This document shows positions 25,317 to 33,737 of a DNA stretch of 64,000 bases, piece after piece (position 1 is the first letter of the stretch; each line of letters opens with the position of its first letter). The stretch spans positions 62,001 through 126,000 of the forward strand of contig NZ_OENA01000023.1 of assembly GCF_900239185.1 (NCBI RefSeq). The letters run 5' to 3'. This stretch comes from Tenacibaculum finnmarkense. GTDB lineage: Bacteria; Bacteroidota; Bacteroidia; Flavobacteriales; Flavobacteriaceae. Below the pieces are notes generated by a model, which was given only the letters and a program-made list of their open reading frames with translations, did no database searches and was not told where the DNA came from. The position numbers and the translations under genes are program-made.

Positions 25317-25358
25317 AACAGCCTTTCTATTTCTTTAATATGAAGGCTGTTTTTTTTG
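25317..25358 (+). terminator. Terminator, probably of the PLP enzyme gene
   Basis: AACAGCCTT ... AAGGCTGTT followed by eight T's. It lies 314 bases after the gene because the MITE-like element sits between. Confidence 0.7.
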
Positions 25359-25378
25359 TGTATTACTAAAAATTATTT

Positions 25379-25461
25379 GAAGCTATTTCCCGCTTTCCGC
25401 ACTCGCTTTTTTTGAAAAAAATCAAAAAAGAGCTCAAACAAATGCGTCAATCGGGGCTAGG
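25379..25461 (+). repeat. Conserved intergenic element, copy B
   Basis: Begins GAAGCTATTTCCCGCTTTCC and ends CAATCGGGGCTAGG, with a shorter central AT hairpin than copy A. Outer blocks are identical to copies A and C. Confidence 0.75.
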
Positions 25462-25544
25462 GGTTTGTAACACTCTTTTTAAAGATAGTTAAAATCAAGT
25501 ATATTTATCAGCAATACATCTTTCAACATAAGAAATTAACAACA

Positions 25545-25586
25545 AAAAAACCAGCCTTTAATTTTACATCAAAGGCTGGTTTTTTA
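25545..25586 (-). terminator. Terminator of the OmpA-like lipoprotein gene
   Basis: AAAAAACCAGCCTTT, an 11-base loop, AAAGGCTGGTTTTTT, just past the stop of the minus-strand gene at 25604. Confidence 0.85.
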
Positions 25587-25603
25587 TTCAATTTTAGTTT
25601 CTA

Positions 25604-26479
25604 TTATGGCTGAATTACTTCTTCTGAAGCCATTAAACCAAAAAACTTATTTAAGTTTGGTAAAATAATTATTTTAGTTCTTCTGTTTCTTGCTCTGTTA
25701 GCGCTTGTTTTATTATCAACCAAAGGCAAAGATGAACCTCTTCCTGATGCAATTAATCTGCTAGCATTAACGCCATATTTATTTTCTAAAATACGTACAA
25801 TTGACGTAGCTCTTTTTACACTTAAATCCCAGTTATCTTTAATAACCTCATTATGAATTCCTCTTGAATCGGTGTGTCCTTCAATCATCACATCCATACT
25901 AGGTTCCGATTTAATGATATCTGCCAATTTTTTAAGCGTTTTATACGCGTTTCTATTTACATTATAACTTGCTGTTTTAAACAACATTTTATCTGAAATA
26001 GAAATCATCACTACTGTTTTATCAATATTTACATTAATATCGTCAGAATTTTCTAATTCAGAAACATTTATAGATTTTTTCAGCTGATAAGAAACCGCTA
26101 AATTCATAGAATCTTTTAGCGTTTTAGCATTTGCTAATTCAGTAGCATCAACATTTTCTAAGGTTTTACGCATCTTAATTTTCATCGAATTAGATATTAC
26201 AGCACCTTCCACCATATCTAATTTTATGTCATTCTGTTTTCTTAACCCTGAATTAATGCCTCTTAATGAATTTATTTTGGTGTTATAAATAGCAACTCTA
26301 TTTTCAATTTTTGAAAATTTTGCTGCTAACGTTTCTTTTTCTAGGGTTGTTTTTTGAAGCGTTCCTTGTGTTGCTTTGTATTGCTGTTCTAATTGAACAT
26401 ATTTTTTCTTTGAAACACATGCTGTTGTTAATACAGTAACAGCTGCTAAAACTGAAACTTTTTTCATTACTTTTTTCAT
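25604..26479 (-). CDS. OmpA family lipoprotein
   Basis: A 291-residue protein with a lipoprotein signal (SVLAAVTVLTTAC); the Met at 26467 is an equally possible start. A coiled-coil region (about 25-80) with a long central linker leads to an OmpA/MotB peptidoglycan-binding domain (about 165-280) with the signature IEGHTDSRG and a NRARNRRTKIII end. It probably tethers the outer membrane to the cell wall. It is monocistronic. Confidence 0.9.
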   Translation of the reverse strand: MKKVMKKVSVLAAVTVLTTACVSKKKYVQLEQQYKATQGTLQKTTLEKETLAAKFSKIENRVAIYNTKINSLRGINSGLRKQNDIKLDMVEGAVISNSMKIKMRKTLENVDATELANAKTLKDSMNLAVSYQLKKSINVSELENSDDINVNIDKTVVMISISDKMLFKTASYNVNRNAYKTLKKLADIIKSEPSMDVMIEGHTDSRGIHNEVIKDNWDLSVKRATSIVRILENKYGVNASRLIASGRGSSLPLVDNKTSANRARNRRTKIIILPNLNKFFGLMASEEVIQP

Positions 26480-26541
26480 TACTTAATTCTATTTAATATG
26501 ACAGCTAAACTTAACTTTTAAGGTTTTAGTATACAGAGTAT

Positions 26542-27474
26542 TTATTTTTTTAAAAACACCTCAGCCATCATACAGCGGGCACTTCCACCGCCACAGGTTT
26601 CAATAACCTCTAACGAACTGTGTATTATCGTTGTATGTTTATTTATTTCCTGAAGTTGGTTTGCTGTTAATGAATTATATGCCGATGAACTCATTATTAA
26701 AAATTGCGCATCGTTTGCACCTTTTACCTGTAACATGTTTCCTGCAAACTGTACTACCTGCTCTTCTGTAATTGCAATTACCTGTTTTCCGCTTGTTTTT
26801 AAATGCTTAACAACCGATTTTTTTTCTTTCTTATCATCAATTGAAGCTAAACAAACAATAGCAAATGTTTCGGCAACACACATCATTACATTGGTATGAT
26901 AAATTGCAGCAACTTCTCCATTTACGGTTTGATTTGCGGTAAAAATTACGGGTGTATATTCAAAATCTTCACAAAATTCAATAAACAATTCTTCGTCAGC
27001 TCTTGGCGATAAAGCGCAATATGCTTTTCTATTCACACGATCTAAAATCATGCTTCCTGTACCTTCTAAAAAAATACCTTGCTCTTCGGCATCAGAATAA
27101 TCAACAATACTATTTATTTTAAAACCCTGTTCTTCTAAAATAGTCAATACATCTTCTCGCTTTTCTAAACGCCTATTTTCAGCAAACATTGGGTAGATAG
27201 CCACATCGCCATTTTCATGAAAAGAAATCCAATTATTAGGAAATAAGGCATCAGGAGTATCTGTTTCTTTGGTATCTTCTACGACAATAACAGTAACCCC
27301 TACTGCTTTTAATTTTACAACAAAAGCATCAAATTCTTGCTGTGCTTTTGCGTTAATTGTAGCAGGTAACATATTAGCTAATTCTTGCTGATAATAATTA
27401 TTTACAGCCGTTTGCTCGTTCATTCTAAAACTAGCAGGACGCACCATTAATATGGTATTTGTAGTTTGTTGCAT
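26542..27474 (-). CDS. ctlX: Amidinotransferase-fold hydrolase, CtlX-like
   Basis: A 310-residue protein with the guanidino-group hydrolase fold: MVRPASFRMNEQTAVNNYYQ, ALFPNNWISFHENG, FLEGTGSMILDR, YHTNVMMC (catalytic His) and a catalytic Cys in ETCGGGSARCMMAE near residue 294. It matches the CtlX/arginine-deiminase-related family known from citrulline use in Francisella; the true substrate in flavobacteria is uncertain. The flavoprotein gene upstream ends 43 bases before its start, on the same strand, so cotranscription is possible. Confidence 0.8.
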   Translation of the reverse strand: MQQTTNTILMVRPASFRMNEQTAVNNYYQQELANMLPATINAKAQQEFDAFVVKLKAVGVTVIVVEDTKETDTPDALFPNNWISFHENGDVAIYPMFAENRRLEKREDVLTILEEQGFKINSIVDYSDAEEQGIFLEGTGSMILDRVNRKAYCALSPRADEELFIEFCEDFEYTPVIFTANQTVNGEVAAIYHTNVMMCVAETFAIVCLASIDDKKEKKSVVKHLKTSGKQVIAITEEQVVQFAGNMLQVKGANDAQFLIMSSSAYNSLTANQLQEINKHTTIIHSSLEVIETCGGGSARCMMAEVFLKK

Positions 27475-27516
27475 CTGTTTAAAAGTGTAATTATTAAAGT
27501 ATAATTGTATAAAAAT

Positions 27517-28557
27517 TTATTTATTTTTGATGATATTCACTAGGTAACTCGCATCATTTGCAACGCCTCCTAAGGTTGCCGATCCACGGGTAAACATCCA
27601 AGGTAAACCGATAAAATATAAACCTTCAATCGTACTTACGCCACGGTAATTTTTTGGATACCCATCTTTGTCTAACTCTAAACTTTCAATCCAACTAAAA
27701 TTTGGGCGATATCCTGTTGCCCAAACAATATTTTTAATGCTAGAAACCGTTTGTTTTTCAAAAGTAATATCAGTGTTTAATGCGCTATTTGTACGTCCTA
27801 CAGCAATCACATTTTTTCGAGAAAGAATCTCTTTTACATCCGTTCCAATAACAGGTTGTAACGACGAATTTATTTTTTTACCAATCCAGCTATATTTGCT
27901 GTAACTTAAAAAACCGATAAGTGTAAACCACCACCATAATGTTTTTCCTAAAAATTGCTGTGGTAACGACTTTACATTAGTATTCCCTGAAAAATAAACC
28001 GTTCGAGAGCCATCTTTCGATAATTCATTTAAAATTTGATAACCAGAATCACCTCCACCCACAACAAGCGCATCACCATCTTGTAATTGACTATCATTTT
28101 TATAAAAATTACTGTGCATTTGCAAAACACTTTCAGAAATTTTAGTGTGGCAAGGTGGCGTGTACGGAATATGAAAAGGACCGGTAGCTACAATAACATT
28201 TTTGGTTTGAATTTCACCCTCTTTATAGCCTACCAAAAAACCATTTTCATTTTTTTTAACCGATGTCACCAAGGTATTTAACTGTACATTGATATCAAAT
28301 TTTTTCACGTAGTTTTTAAAGTAATCACTCACCTCAACCTTTGTTGGATAATGTCCTTTTGGAGCATCAAATTTAAAACCTGGTAAATGATTATATTCTG
28401 TTGGTGTAAATAATTTTAAAGAATCCCATCTGTTTAACCAAGAAGCCCCAATTTCTTTCTCACCATCTAAAACGATGAATTTTTTGCCTATCTTTTTTAA
28501 ATGATACGCCATTGATAATCCTGCTTGTGCTCCTCCAATTACTACATAATCTAACAT
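27517..28557 (-). CDS. FAD-dependent NAD(P)H monooxygenase-like oxidoreductase
   Basis: A 346-residue flavoprotein of the CzcO/flavin-monooxygenase type. The FAD Rossmann motif is VIGGAQAGLSMAYHLKKIG (residues 6-24) with a final acidic residue in FIVLDGE. The second dinucleotide motif is VVGGGDSGYQI near residue 165, and the ATGYRPNFSWI motif lies near 285. It is probably soluble. Substrate is unknown. Confidence 0.85.
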   Translation of the reverse strand: MLDYVVIGGAQAGLSMAYHLKKIGKKFIVLDGEKEIGASWLNRWDSLKLFTPTEYNHLPGFKFDAPKGHYPTKVEVSDYFKNYVKKFDINVQLNTLVTSVKKNENGFLVGYKEGEIQTKNVIVATGPFHIPYTPPCHTKISESVLQMHSNFYKNDSQLQDGDALVVGGGDSGYQILNELSKDGSRTVYFSGNTNVKSLPQQFLGKTLWWWFTLIGFLSYSKYSWIGKKINSSLQPVIGTDVKEILSRKNVIAVGRTNSALNTDITFEKQTVSSIKNIVWATGYRPNFSWIESLELDKDGYPKNYRGVSTIEGLYFIGLPWMFTRGSATLGGVANDASYLVNIIKNK

Positions 28558-28746
28558 CTGTTATCTTTTTATAATTTACCCTTCAAAGATAGGCAAAATA
28601 AGAGGCATCAATTTTTGACACTAAAAACATATTGATAGTCTTTAGTGCTTAATTTTAAGCTATTTTTATTTTAAATGATTAATTCCATGTAAATCAATAA
28701 AATAACATCATTTTAAAGTGAATTCAATAAATAATGTTATGTAAAA

Positions 28747-28770
28747 TAGAGACGCAATAAATTACGTCTC
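28747..28770 (-). terminator. Hairpin after S1/P1 nuclease gene
   Basis: AGAGACG-CAATAAATTA-CGTCTCT lies 15 bases past the minus-strand stop at 28785. It lacks a strong T tract on the minus strand, so it may be a terminator or an intergenic repeat. Confidence 0.5.
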
Positions 28771-28784
28771 TACCTATCTCTGTT

Positions 28785-29573
28785 TTAACAAAAAATTTCG
28801 TTTAATAATTTTGCCAAACGCAAGCCTCCTTTTTGCAACTGTTCTCTTACTACAGGAAAATAATCATACGAATAACGGTAACTTAGTTTATCGCCAGTTT
28901 TTACAGAACCATATACTTTTTTCGTTAATGTATGCGTGTCTTGCATCCAGTCGATAACAGTTCCTTTTTGAAGTACTTTAATTTGTTCTTTTGACAAACG
29001 CTTTGCATTATCGGCTAATTCTAAATAGCTCATATCCCACATATTTATTAAATCGCCATCCCAAACTCTATGTAGGTTTGACCCTTTTCCATGCCATTGT
29101 ACCTGTATTGCATTTCCTCCTTTATTTTCTTTCTGACCAATATGCAATGGCTGGTGTAAATCACCTATTAAATGCACTAGCATTTTTAAATAAAAACGCT
29201 TGTCTTTAATACTGCTATTTTCATCTTTTAAAATTTTAACACAAGCTTCAATACCTGTAATTAAATCACCTTTTGGATTTTTAGCAACCTCGCTATATTT
29301 TGCATCCAACGGCATGTTTATGTAATGCCAAGTGTAAAATTTTCCGAAGTTTTTTCTATCTGATTTTATTTCATCAGCATACGTTGACACAAAAGCCAAG
29401 CTTTGTCCTTCTAATAATTTATCAATCTGACGTTTTGCTTTTTTCGTTAAATTATTTTGCGCAATTTCTCCTGTTGCCCTATGCCCTGTTTGCCCCCAAA
29501 AATCTTCATTATTTGCGATAGCCGATGTGCTTATTAAAAAAACACAAAACAATACTAATACCTTAAGTTTCAT
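28785..29573 (-). CDS. Secreted S1/P1-type nuclease
   Basis: A 262-residue protein with signal peptide (MKLKVLVLFCVFLISTSAIA). Mature N terminus NNEDFWGQTGHR supplies the zinc-binding Trp and His of zinc-dependent S1/P1 nucleases. Further ligands are in STYADEIKSD, WHYINMP, LVHLIGDLHQPLH and GGNAIQVQWHGKGSNLHRVWDGDL. It degrades single-stranded DNA and RNA outside the cytoplasm, probably for nutrient scavenging. It stands alone. Confidence 0.93.
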   Translation of the reverse strand: MKLKVLVLFCVFLISTSAIANNEDFWGQTGHRATGEIAQNNLTKKAKRQIDKLLEGQSLAFVSTYADEIKSDRKNFGKFYTWHYINMPLDAKYSEVAKNPKGDLITGIEACVKILKDENSSIKDKRFYLKMLVHLIGDLHQPLHIGQKENKGGNAIQVQWHGKGSNLHRVWDGDLINMWDMSYLELADNAKRLSKEQIKVLQKGTVIDWMQDTHTLTKKVYGSVKTGDKLSYRYSYDYFPVVREQLQKGGLRLAKLLNEIFC

Positions 29574-29622
29574 AAAAATTACTTTAAATTTCTACAAAAA
29601 TATACATTTATTTACTCAGACA

Positions 29623-29655
29623 TTTGGTTTTAACAAAAATTTAAACATATCTTTA
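29623..29655 (+). promoter_or_regulatory. Promoter of the SPFH operon
   Basis: TTTG (29623-29626), a 21-base spacer and TATCTTTA (29648-29655) fit the flavobacterial promoter except the last base of the -7 box. Confidence 0.5.
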
Positions 29656-29656
29656 C

Positions 29657-29673
29657 GATATCATTTTGATATC
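29657..29673. promoter_or_regulatory. Tandem GATATC operator before the SPFH operon
   Basis: GATATCA occurs at 29657-29663 and 29668-29674; the two palindromes are 11 bp apart and directly follow the -7 box. Ribbon-helix-helix proteins bind side by side at about this spacing, and the last gene of the operon encodes one. Confidence 0.5.
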
Positions 29674-29691
29674 ACTTTAAATTAAAAAAAA

Positions 29692-30552
29692 ATGCAAAAA
29701 GAAAAAATTATCAATCCAGTAAACGGTTATTTAATGTTCGCAATCGTTTTACTGCTCGTTATTAGTGGAATTGTAGCATCAGTAATGAATGAGAATATCG
29801 GTTTTATAGTCATTTCAATAGCAGGTTTTATACTTTCGCTTGGCTTTATTTTGGTAAATCCGAATTCCTCTAAAGTATTATTATTTTTTGGTAAATATGT
29901 AGGAACGGTAAAACAAAACGGCTTGTTTTGGGCAAACCCTTTATACAAAAAAAAGACTATTTCATTACGAGCAAGTAATTTTGATAGCGAACGTTTAAAA
30001 GTAAATGATAAATTAGGAAACCCTATAATGATTTCTACCATTTTAGTGTGGCGGGTTACCGAAACCTATAAAGCAGCTTTTGATGTTGATAATTACGAAA
30101 ATTTTGTCCGTGTACAAACCGATGCAGCCGTGCGTAAATTAGCAAGTATGTATCCGTATGACAATTTTGCCGATGAAGGACACAAAGAAGATATTACCCT
30201 ACGTTCTAGTATTAATGAAGTTAGTCAAGCTTTAGAAAAAGAAATAGAGGAGCGTTTGTCTATTGCAGGTATTCAGGTTTTAGAAGCTCGTATTGGTTAT
30301 TTAGCCTATGCCCAAGAAATTGCAAGTGCTATGTTGAAACGTCAGCAAGCAACCGCTATTGTTGCGGCACGTCATAAAATTGTGCAAGGAGCCGTAGAAA
30401 TGGTTGAAATGGCTTTGAATGAATTAAATAAAAAACAAATTGTCGATTTAGACGACGAACGAAAAGCCGCAATGGTTAGTAATTTATTAGTTATTTTATG
30501 TGGCGATAAAGAAGCCTCGCCCATTGTAAACACAGGAACTTTAAGCCATTAA
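29692..30552 (+). CDS. SPFH domain (band 7) membrane protein
   Basis: A 286-residue protein with two N-terminal hydrophobic segments (about 11-33 and 36-55), then an SPFH domain (about 60-220: NSSKVLLFFGKYVGTVKQNGLFWANP ... VWRVTETYKAAFDVDNYENFVRVQTDAAVRKLAS) and a C-terminal helix. SPFH proteins form ring-like membrane microdomains and often hold proteases or transporters. It is the first gene of a tight five-gene operon: a DUF4177 protein, a PH-like membrane protein, a 22-residue peptide and an Arc-like regulator. Confidence 0.88.
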   Translation: MQKEKIINPVNGYLMFAIVLLLVISGIVASVMNENIGFIVISIAGFILSLGFILVNPNSSKVLLFFGKYVGTVKQNGLFWANPLYKKKTISLRASNFDSERLKVNDKLGNPIMISTILVWRVTETYKAAFDVDNYENFVRVQTDAAVRKLASMYPYDNFADEGHKEDITLRSSINEVSQALEKEIEERLSIAGIQVLEARIGYLAYAQEIASAMLKRQQATAIVAARHKIVQGAVEMVEMALNELNKKQIVDLDDERKAAMVSNLLVILCGDKEASPIVNTGTLSH

Positions 30553-30557
30553 ATAAG

Positions 30558-30716
30558 ATGAAAGAATACAAAGTAATTAGCACTAATTTAGGATTTTCTA
30601 AACAAAAAGAAAAATTACAAGATTTATTAAATCAACACGCACGAGAAGGATGGATTCTTAAAGAGATAGAACAAGAATGGTCTATGGTTATTTTAGAGCG
30701 TGATAAAAACAGATAA
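30558..30716 (+). CDS. DUF4177 family small protein
   Basis: A 52-residue ORF not usually picked at this length: MKEYKVISTNLGFSKQ ... LNQHAREGWILKEIEQEW ... ILER. This is the DUF4177 pattern (Y-K-V, then GW.L.EI, then ER). It begins 5 bases after the SPFH stop, and its stop is directly followed by the next ATG at 30717, so it is translationally coupled. Its function is unknown. Confidence 0.8.
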   Translation: MKEYKVISTNLGFSKQKEKLQDLLNQHAREGWILKEIEQEWSMVILERDKNR

Positions 30717-31202
30717 ATGAAAGTATTTAAAGAAGCACAAAAATTCACACAAGTTTGGGTTATTTTACTCTTTATTTTGTTGAATAGTTTTTTCCTATAT
30801 GGAATTTATCAACAATTTATTTTAAAAATTCCTTTTGGAGACAATCCAATGCCGAATTCAGTTTTAATACTATCGACTATTGGTTTTATACTATTAACAC
30901 TCTTTTTTTTCAGTATGAAATTAAAAACAACAATAGATGAAACAGGTATTTATTATCAATTTTATCCGATACAATTAAAGGCTAAAAAAATAAGTTGGAG
31001 CGCTTTAAAATATGCTAGCGTTGTAACATTTAACCCAATATTAGACTATGGAGGCTGGGGAATTAAGCACAATTCATACACTGTAAAAGGTCGTATTGGC
31101 ATACAACTTGTTTTAAAAAGTGGCAAAAAACTACTTATCGGCACTCAAAAAGAACAGAATGCCACACGAGTTTTAGAAACCTATCAAAAAAAGATGAAAT
31201 GA
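30717..31202 (+). CDS. Two-span membrane protein with PH-like domain
   Basis: A 161-residue protein with two membrane segments (about 14-34 and 48-66) then a beta-rich cytoplasmic part (TTIDETGIYYQFYPIQLKAKKISWSAL ... IQLVLKSGKKLLIGTQ) like bacterial PH domains. The family function is unknown. It directly follows DUF4177, and its stop overlaps the next ATG (ATGA). Confidence 0.7.
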   Translation: MKVFKEAQKFTQVWVILLFILLNSFFLYGIYQQFILKIPFGDNPMPNSVLILSTIGFILLTLFFFSMKLKTTIDETGIYYQFYPIQLKAKKISWSALKYASVVTFNPILDYGGWGIKHNSYTVKGRIGIQLVLKSGKKLLIGTQKEQNATRVLETYQKKMK

Positions 31203-31267
31203 TTGCAATTATTACGCTAATAATAGTCGTTATTTTTAATAGTATCATTTATTTTGCAAAAAAATAA
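31199..31267 (+). CDS. 22-residue hydrophobic microprotein
   Basis: ATG at 31199 overlaps the stop of the previous gene by 4 bases; product MIAIITLIIVVIFNSIIYFAKK, one membrane span with a basic end. It sits between two real genes in a tight operon, and the overlap supports translation. It may be a cofactor of the SPFH or PH-like protein; this is an inference. Confidence 0.45.
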   Translation: MIAIITLIIVVIFNSIIYFAKK

Positions 31268-31269
31268 CA

Positions 31270-31434
31270 ATGGCAAAAAAGAAAGCATTTGCACTTCGTA
31301 TAAATGAAGACATGATTAAGGCAATTGAAAAATGGGCTGCTGATGAATTTCGTTCAACAAACGGACAGATTGAATGGATGCTTATGCAAACACTCAAGCA
31401 AGCCAAACGTGAACCTAAAAAGGACGAACAGTAA
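31270..31434 (+). CDS. Arc-like ribbon-helix-helix DNA-binding protein
   Basis: A 54-residue ORF: MAKKKAFALRINEDMIKAIE, then KWAADEFRSTNGQIEWMLMQ. The FALRI strand, KAIEKWA helix and STNGQIEWML helix form a ribbon-helix-helix fold of the Arc type. It starts 2 bases after the 22-residue ORF and closes the SPFH operon. It probably represses the operon through the tandem GATATC sites at 29657-29673. Confidence 0.8.
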   Translation: MAKKKAFALRINEDMIKAIEKWAADEFRSTNGQIEWMLMQTLKQAKREPKKDEQ

Positions 31435-31461
31435 TTTCATTTGTCTTTCTCTTATAAAAAC

Positions 31462-31498
31462 AAAAACCTCTTAATTTAATATAAATTAAGAGGTTTTT
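31462..31498 (+). terminator. Terminator of the SPFH operon
   Basis: AAAAACCTCTTAATTTA, short loop, TAAATTAAGAGGTTTTT: a 16-17 bp stem shortly after the Arc-like gene. Confidence 0.85.
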
Positions 31499-31594
31499 AA
31501 AATAAACACTAACAATTTAAACCGAAACACCTACTTTTAATATTCCCTTTTTTTATGCTATAATTTTGATACTTTAGCAGAAAATTAGATATTA

Positions 31595-32902
31595 ATGACA
31601 GCACCAATTATTACAAACGATGCCATTGTTTTCGGAATTTTAATGATTTCTTTAGGCTTTGTATTTTATACCGAATCAAAAACTAGCGGTTTTTGGCATA
31701 AATTTTACAAAATAGTTCCAGGATTATTTATGGCGTATTTTATACCCGCACTTTTCACCACCTTTGGCGTAATTTCCCCTGAATGGGAAACCTTAAATTC
31801 CGCAGGTGAAATTGTACAAGGAAAATCGCAATTATATTATGTGGCGAGTCGATTTTTATTACCCGCTGCTTTAATTTTAATGACTATCAGTATCGATTTA
31901 AAAGCCATTTTTAACTTAGGCTCAAAGGCGTTAATCATGTTTTTTACAGGAACTGTAGGAATTATTATCGGTGGACCAATTGCTATTTTATTAATCTCTA
32001 TCTTTTCGCCAGAAACTGTTGGAGGAGCTGGTTTTGATGCCGTTTGGCGTGGGCTTTCTACCCTTGCAGGAAGTTGGATTGGCGGAGGTGCAAACCAAAC
32101 AGCGATGTTAGAAATTTACAAATACAACCCGCAAAAATACGGAGGAATGGTCTTTGTCGATATTGTCGTTTCTAATATCTGGATGGCTATTTTATTAATC
32201 GGAATTGGTAAAAAAGATAAAATTAACAACTGGTTAAAAGCCGATACCTCAGCAATTGAAAAGCTAAAAGAAACCATGTCAAAATTTACAAAAGGCGTGC
32301 AAAGAAACCCAAGCTTAACCGATTTTATGATTATGCTAGCCATTGCCTTTGGTACTGTTGGTTTTGCACATTTTGTTGCAGGGTATTTAAGTGTTTTTTG
32401 TAGTAATTTAGTGGCGGGAATTCAATCAAAAGGTTGGCAGAATATCTTTTCATTTTTAGGGGCAAGCTTCTTTTGGTTAATTAGTGTTTCAACCATTATT
32501 GCTATTGGATTATCGTTTACAAAAGCCAAAAATTACGAAGGCGCAGGCGCTAGTAAAATAGGAAGTATTTTTATCTATATATTAGTGGCATCTATCGGAA
32601 TGAAAATGGATTTAGCCATGATTTTTGACAACCTCGGATTAATTGTTATTGGCGTAGTTTGGATGGCTATTCATGCAGGATTACTAATTTTAGTGGCAAA
32701 ATTAATTAAAGCACCCTATTTCTTTTTAGCCGTAGGAAGCCAAGCCAATGTTGGCGGTGCCGCTTCTGCCCCAATTATAGCACAAGCATTTCACCCATCG
32801 TTAGCCTCGGTTGGCGTATTATTAGCCGTATTTGGATATGCAATTGGAACTGTTGGTGCAATTATCTGCACAATTTTAATGGAATTATCCGCTACTTTAT
32901 AA
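31595..32902 (+). CDS. DUF819 family integral membrane protein
   Basis: A 435-residue protein with about 11-12 membrane spans. The DUF819 (YjcL-like) features are TGTVGIIIGGPIAILL, LAGSWIGGGANQTAMLEIY and late GSQANVGGAASAPIIAQAF. These are transporter-like proteins of unknown substrate, with Gly-rich repeats suggesting two inverted halves. The DUF4369 gene follows 40 bases later on the same strand. Confidence 0.85.
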   Translation: MTAPIITNDAIVFGILMISLGFVFYTESKTSGFWHKFYKIVPGLFMAYFIPALFTTFGVISPEWETLNSAGEIVQGKSQLYYVASRFLLPAALILMTISIDLKAIFNLGSKALIMFFTGTVGIIIGGPIAILLISIFSPETVGGAGFDAVWRGLSTLAGSWIGGGANQTAMLEIYKYNPQKYGGMVFVDIVVSNIWMAILLIGIGKKDKINNWLKADTSAIEKLKETMSKFTKGVQRNPSLTDFMIMLAIAFGTVGFAHFVAGYLSVFCSNLVAGIQSKGWQNIFSFLGASFFWLISVSTIIAIGLSFTKAKNYEGAGASKIGSIFIYILVASIGMKMDLAMIFDNLGLIVIGVVWMAIHAGLLILVAKLIKAPYFFLAVGSQANVGGAASAPIIAQAFHPSLASVGVLLAVFGYAIGTVGAIICTILMELSATL

Positions 32903-32942
32903 CAGAATTCAGCATATTTGCAACTCAAAAATTATACTTATT

Positions 32943-33647
32943 ATGAAAAAAATCATCGCAGTTTTAGCGTTTTCTATACTAGCTTTTGCTTGTTCTTCTA
33001 AAAAAGAAGGAAATATGATTGTTAAAGGTCAAATTAAAGGATTAAAAAAAGGAACGTTATATCTTCAAAAAATGAACGATACCGTATTGGTTTCTGTTGA
33101 TTCTGTTGCTTTATTAGGAAGCGATAAATTTACTTTGTCAGACGATGTAAGCTCGCCGGTAATGTATTTTTTAACTTTTGATGGAAACACCGATAATAAA
33201 CATATTATGTTTTTTGGTGAACAAGGAAACATTACTATTAACGATAACTTAGAAGAATTTGGCTTTAAACCTGAAATAAAAGGCTCTAAAAACCAAGAAG
33301 TAATGGATAATTTTAACAAAATTGACACAAAATTTAAAGATTTACGTTTAGGATTTATTAAAAAAGATTTTGATGCACGTGCCGCCAAAAACACTGAATT
33401 GGTAAAGCAATTAGAAAATGATTATAAAAAAATGATGAAGCGTCGTTTTTTATTTTCTACTAATTTTGCCATTGCAAATGCCAATAGCGAAGCTGCTCCT
33501 TACATCGCTTTATCTGAATTATTTGATGCCAATGTTGTATTATTAGACACCATAAATAATAGTCTTTCTAAAACTGTTAAAAGTTCTGATTACGGAAAAC
33601 GTTTGCAAAAATTTATTACCGAAATTAAAAATAAAGAAACTGAGTAA
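32943..33647 (+). CDS. DUF4369 domain lipoprotein
   Basis: A 234-residue protein with lipoprotein signal (IIAVLAFSILAFAC). Residues 22-115 form a DUF4369 domain (MIVKGQIKGLKKGTLYLQKM ... MFFGEQGNITINDN). In longer relatives this domain precedes a thioredoxin domain; here the thioredoxin part with CxxC is missing and replaced by a helical tail. It is probably periplasmic and membrane-anchored. A terminator follows. Confidence 0.85.
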   Translation: MKKIIAVLAFSILAFACSSKKEGNMIVKGQIKGLKKGTLYLQKMNDTVLVSVDSVALLGSDKFTLSDDVSSPVMYFLTFDGNTDNKHIMFFGEQGNITINDNLEEFGFKPEIKGSKNQEVMDNFNKIDTKFKDLRLGFIKKDFDARAAKNTELVKQLENDYKKMMKRRFLFSTNFAIANANSEAAPYIALSELFDANVVLLDTINNSLSKTVKSSDYGKRLQKFITEIKNKETE

Positions 33648-33668
33648 TTTTATATTTCTTACAACAAC

Positions 33669-33703
33669 AAAAAGCTCGATATTATAAAATATCGAGCTTT
33701 TTT
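33669..33703 (+). terminator. Terminator of DUF4369 gene
   Basis: AAAAGCTCGATATT-ATAA-AATATCGAGCTTTTTT, a 14-bp perfect stem with T tract, 22 bases after the stop. Confidence 0.9.
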
Positions 33704-33737
33704 ACTTTATTTTTGGTAATTTCACTCTATTTTTTTG

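Larger units (their letters stand above)
25004..25603. other. Repeat-filled intergenic region
   Basis: No gene. It holds a MITE-like element (25025-25312), a hairpin terminator (25317-25358), a full conserved intergenic element (25379-25461) and a second terminator (25545-25586). Confidence 0.8.
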
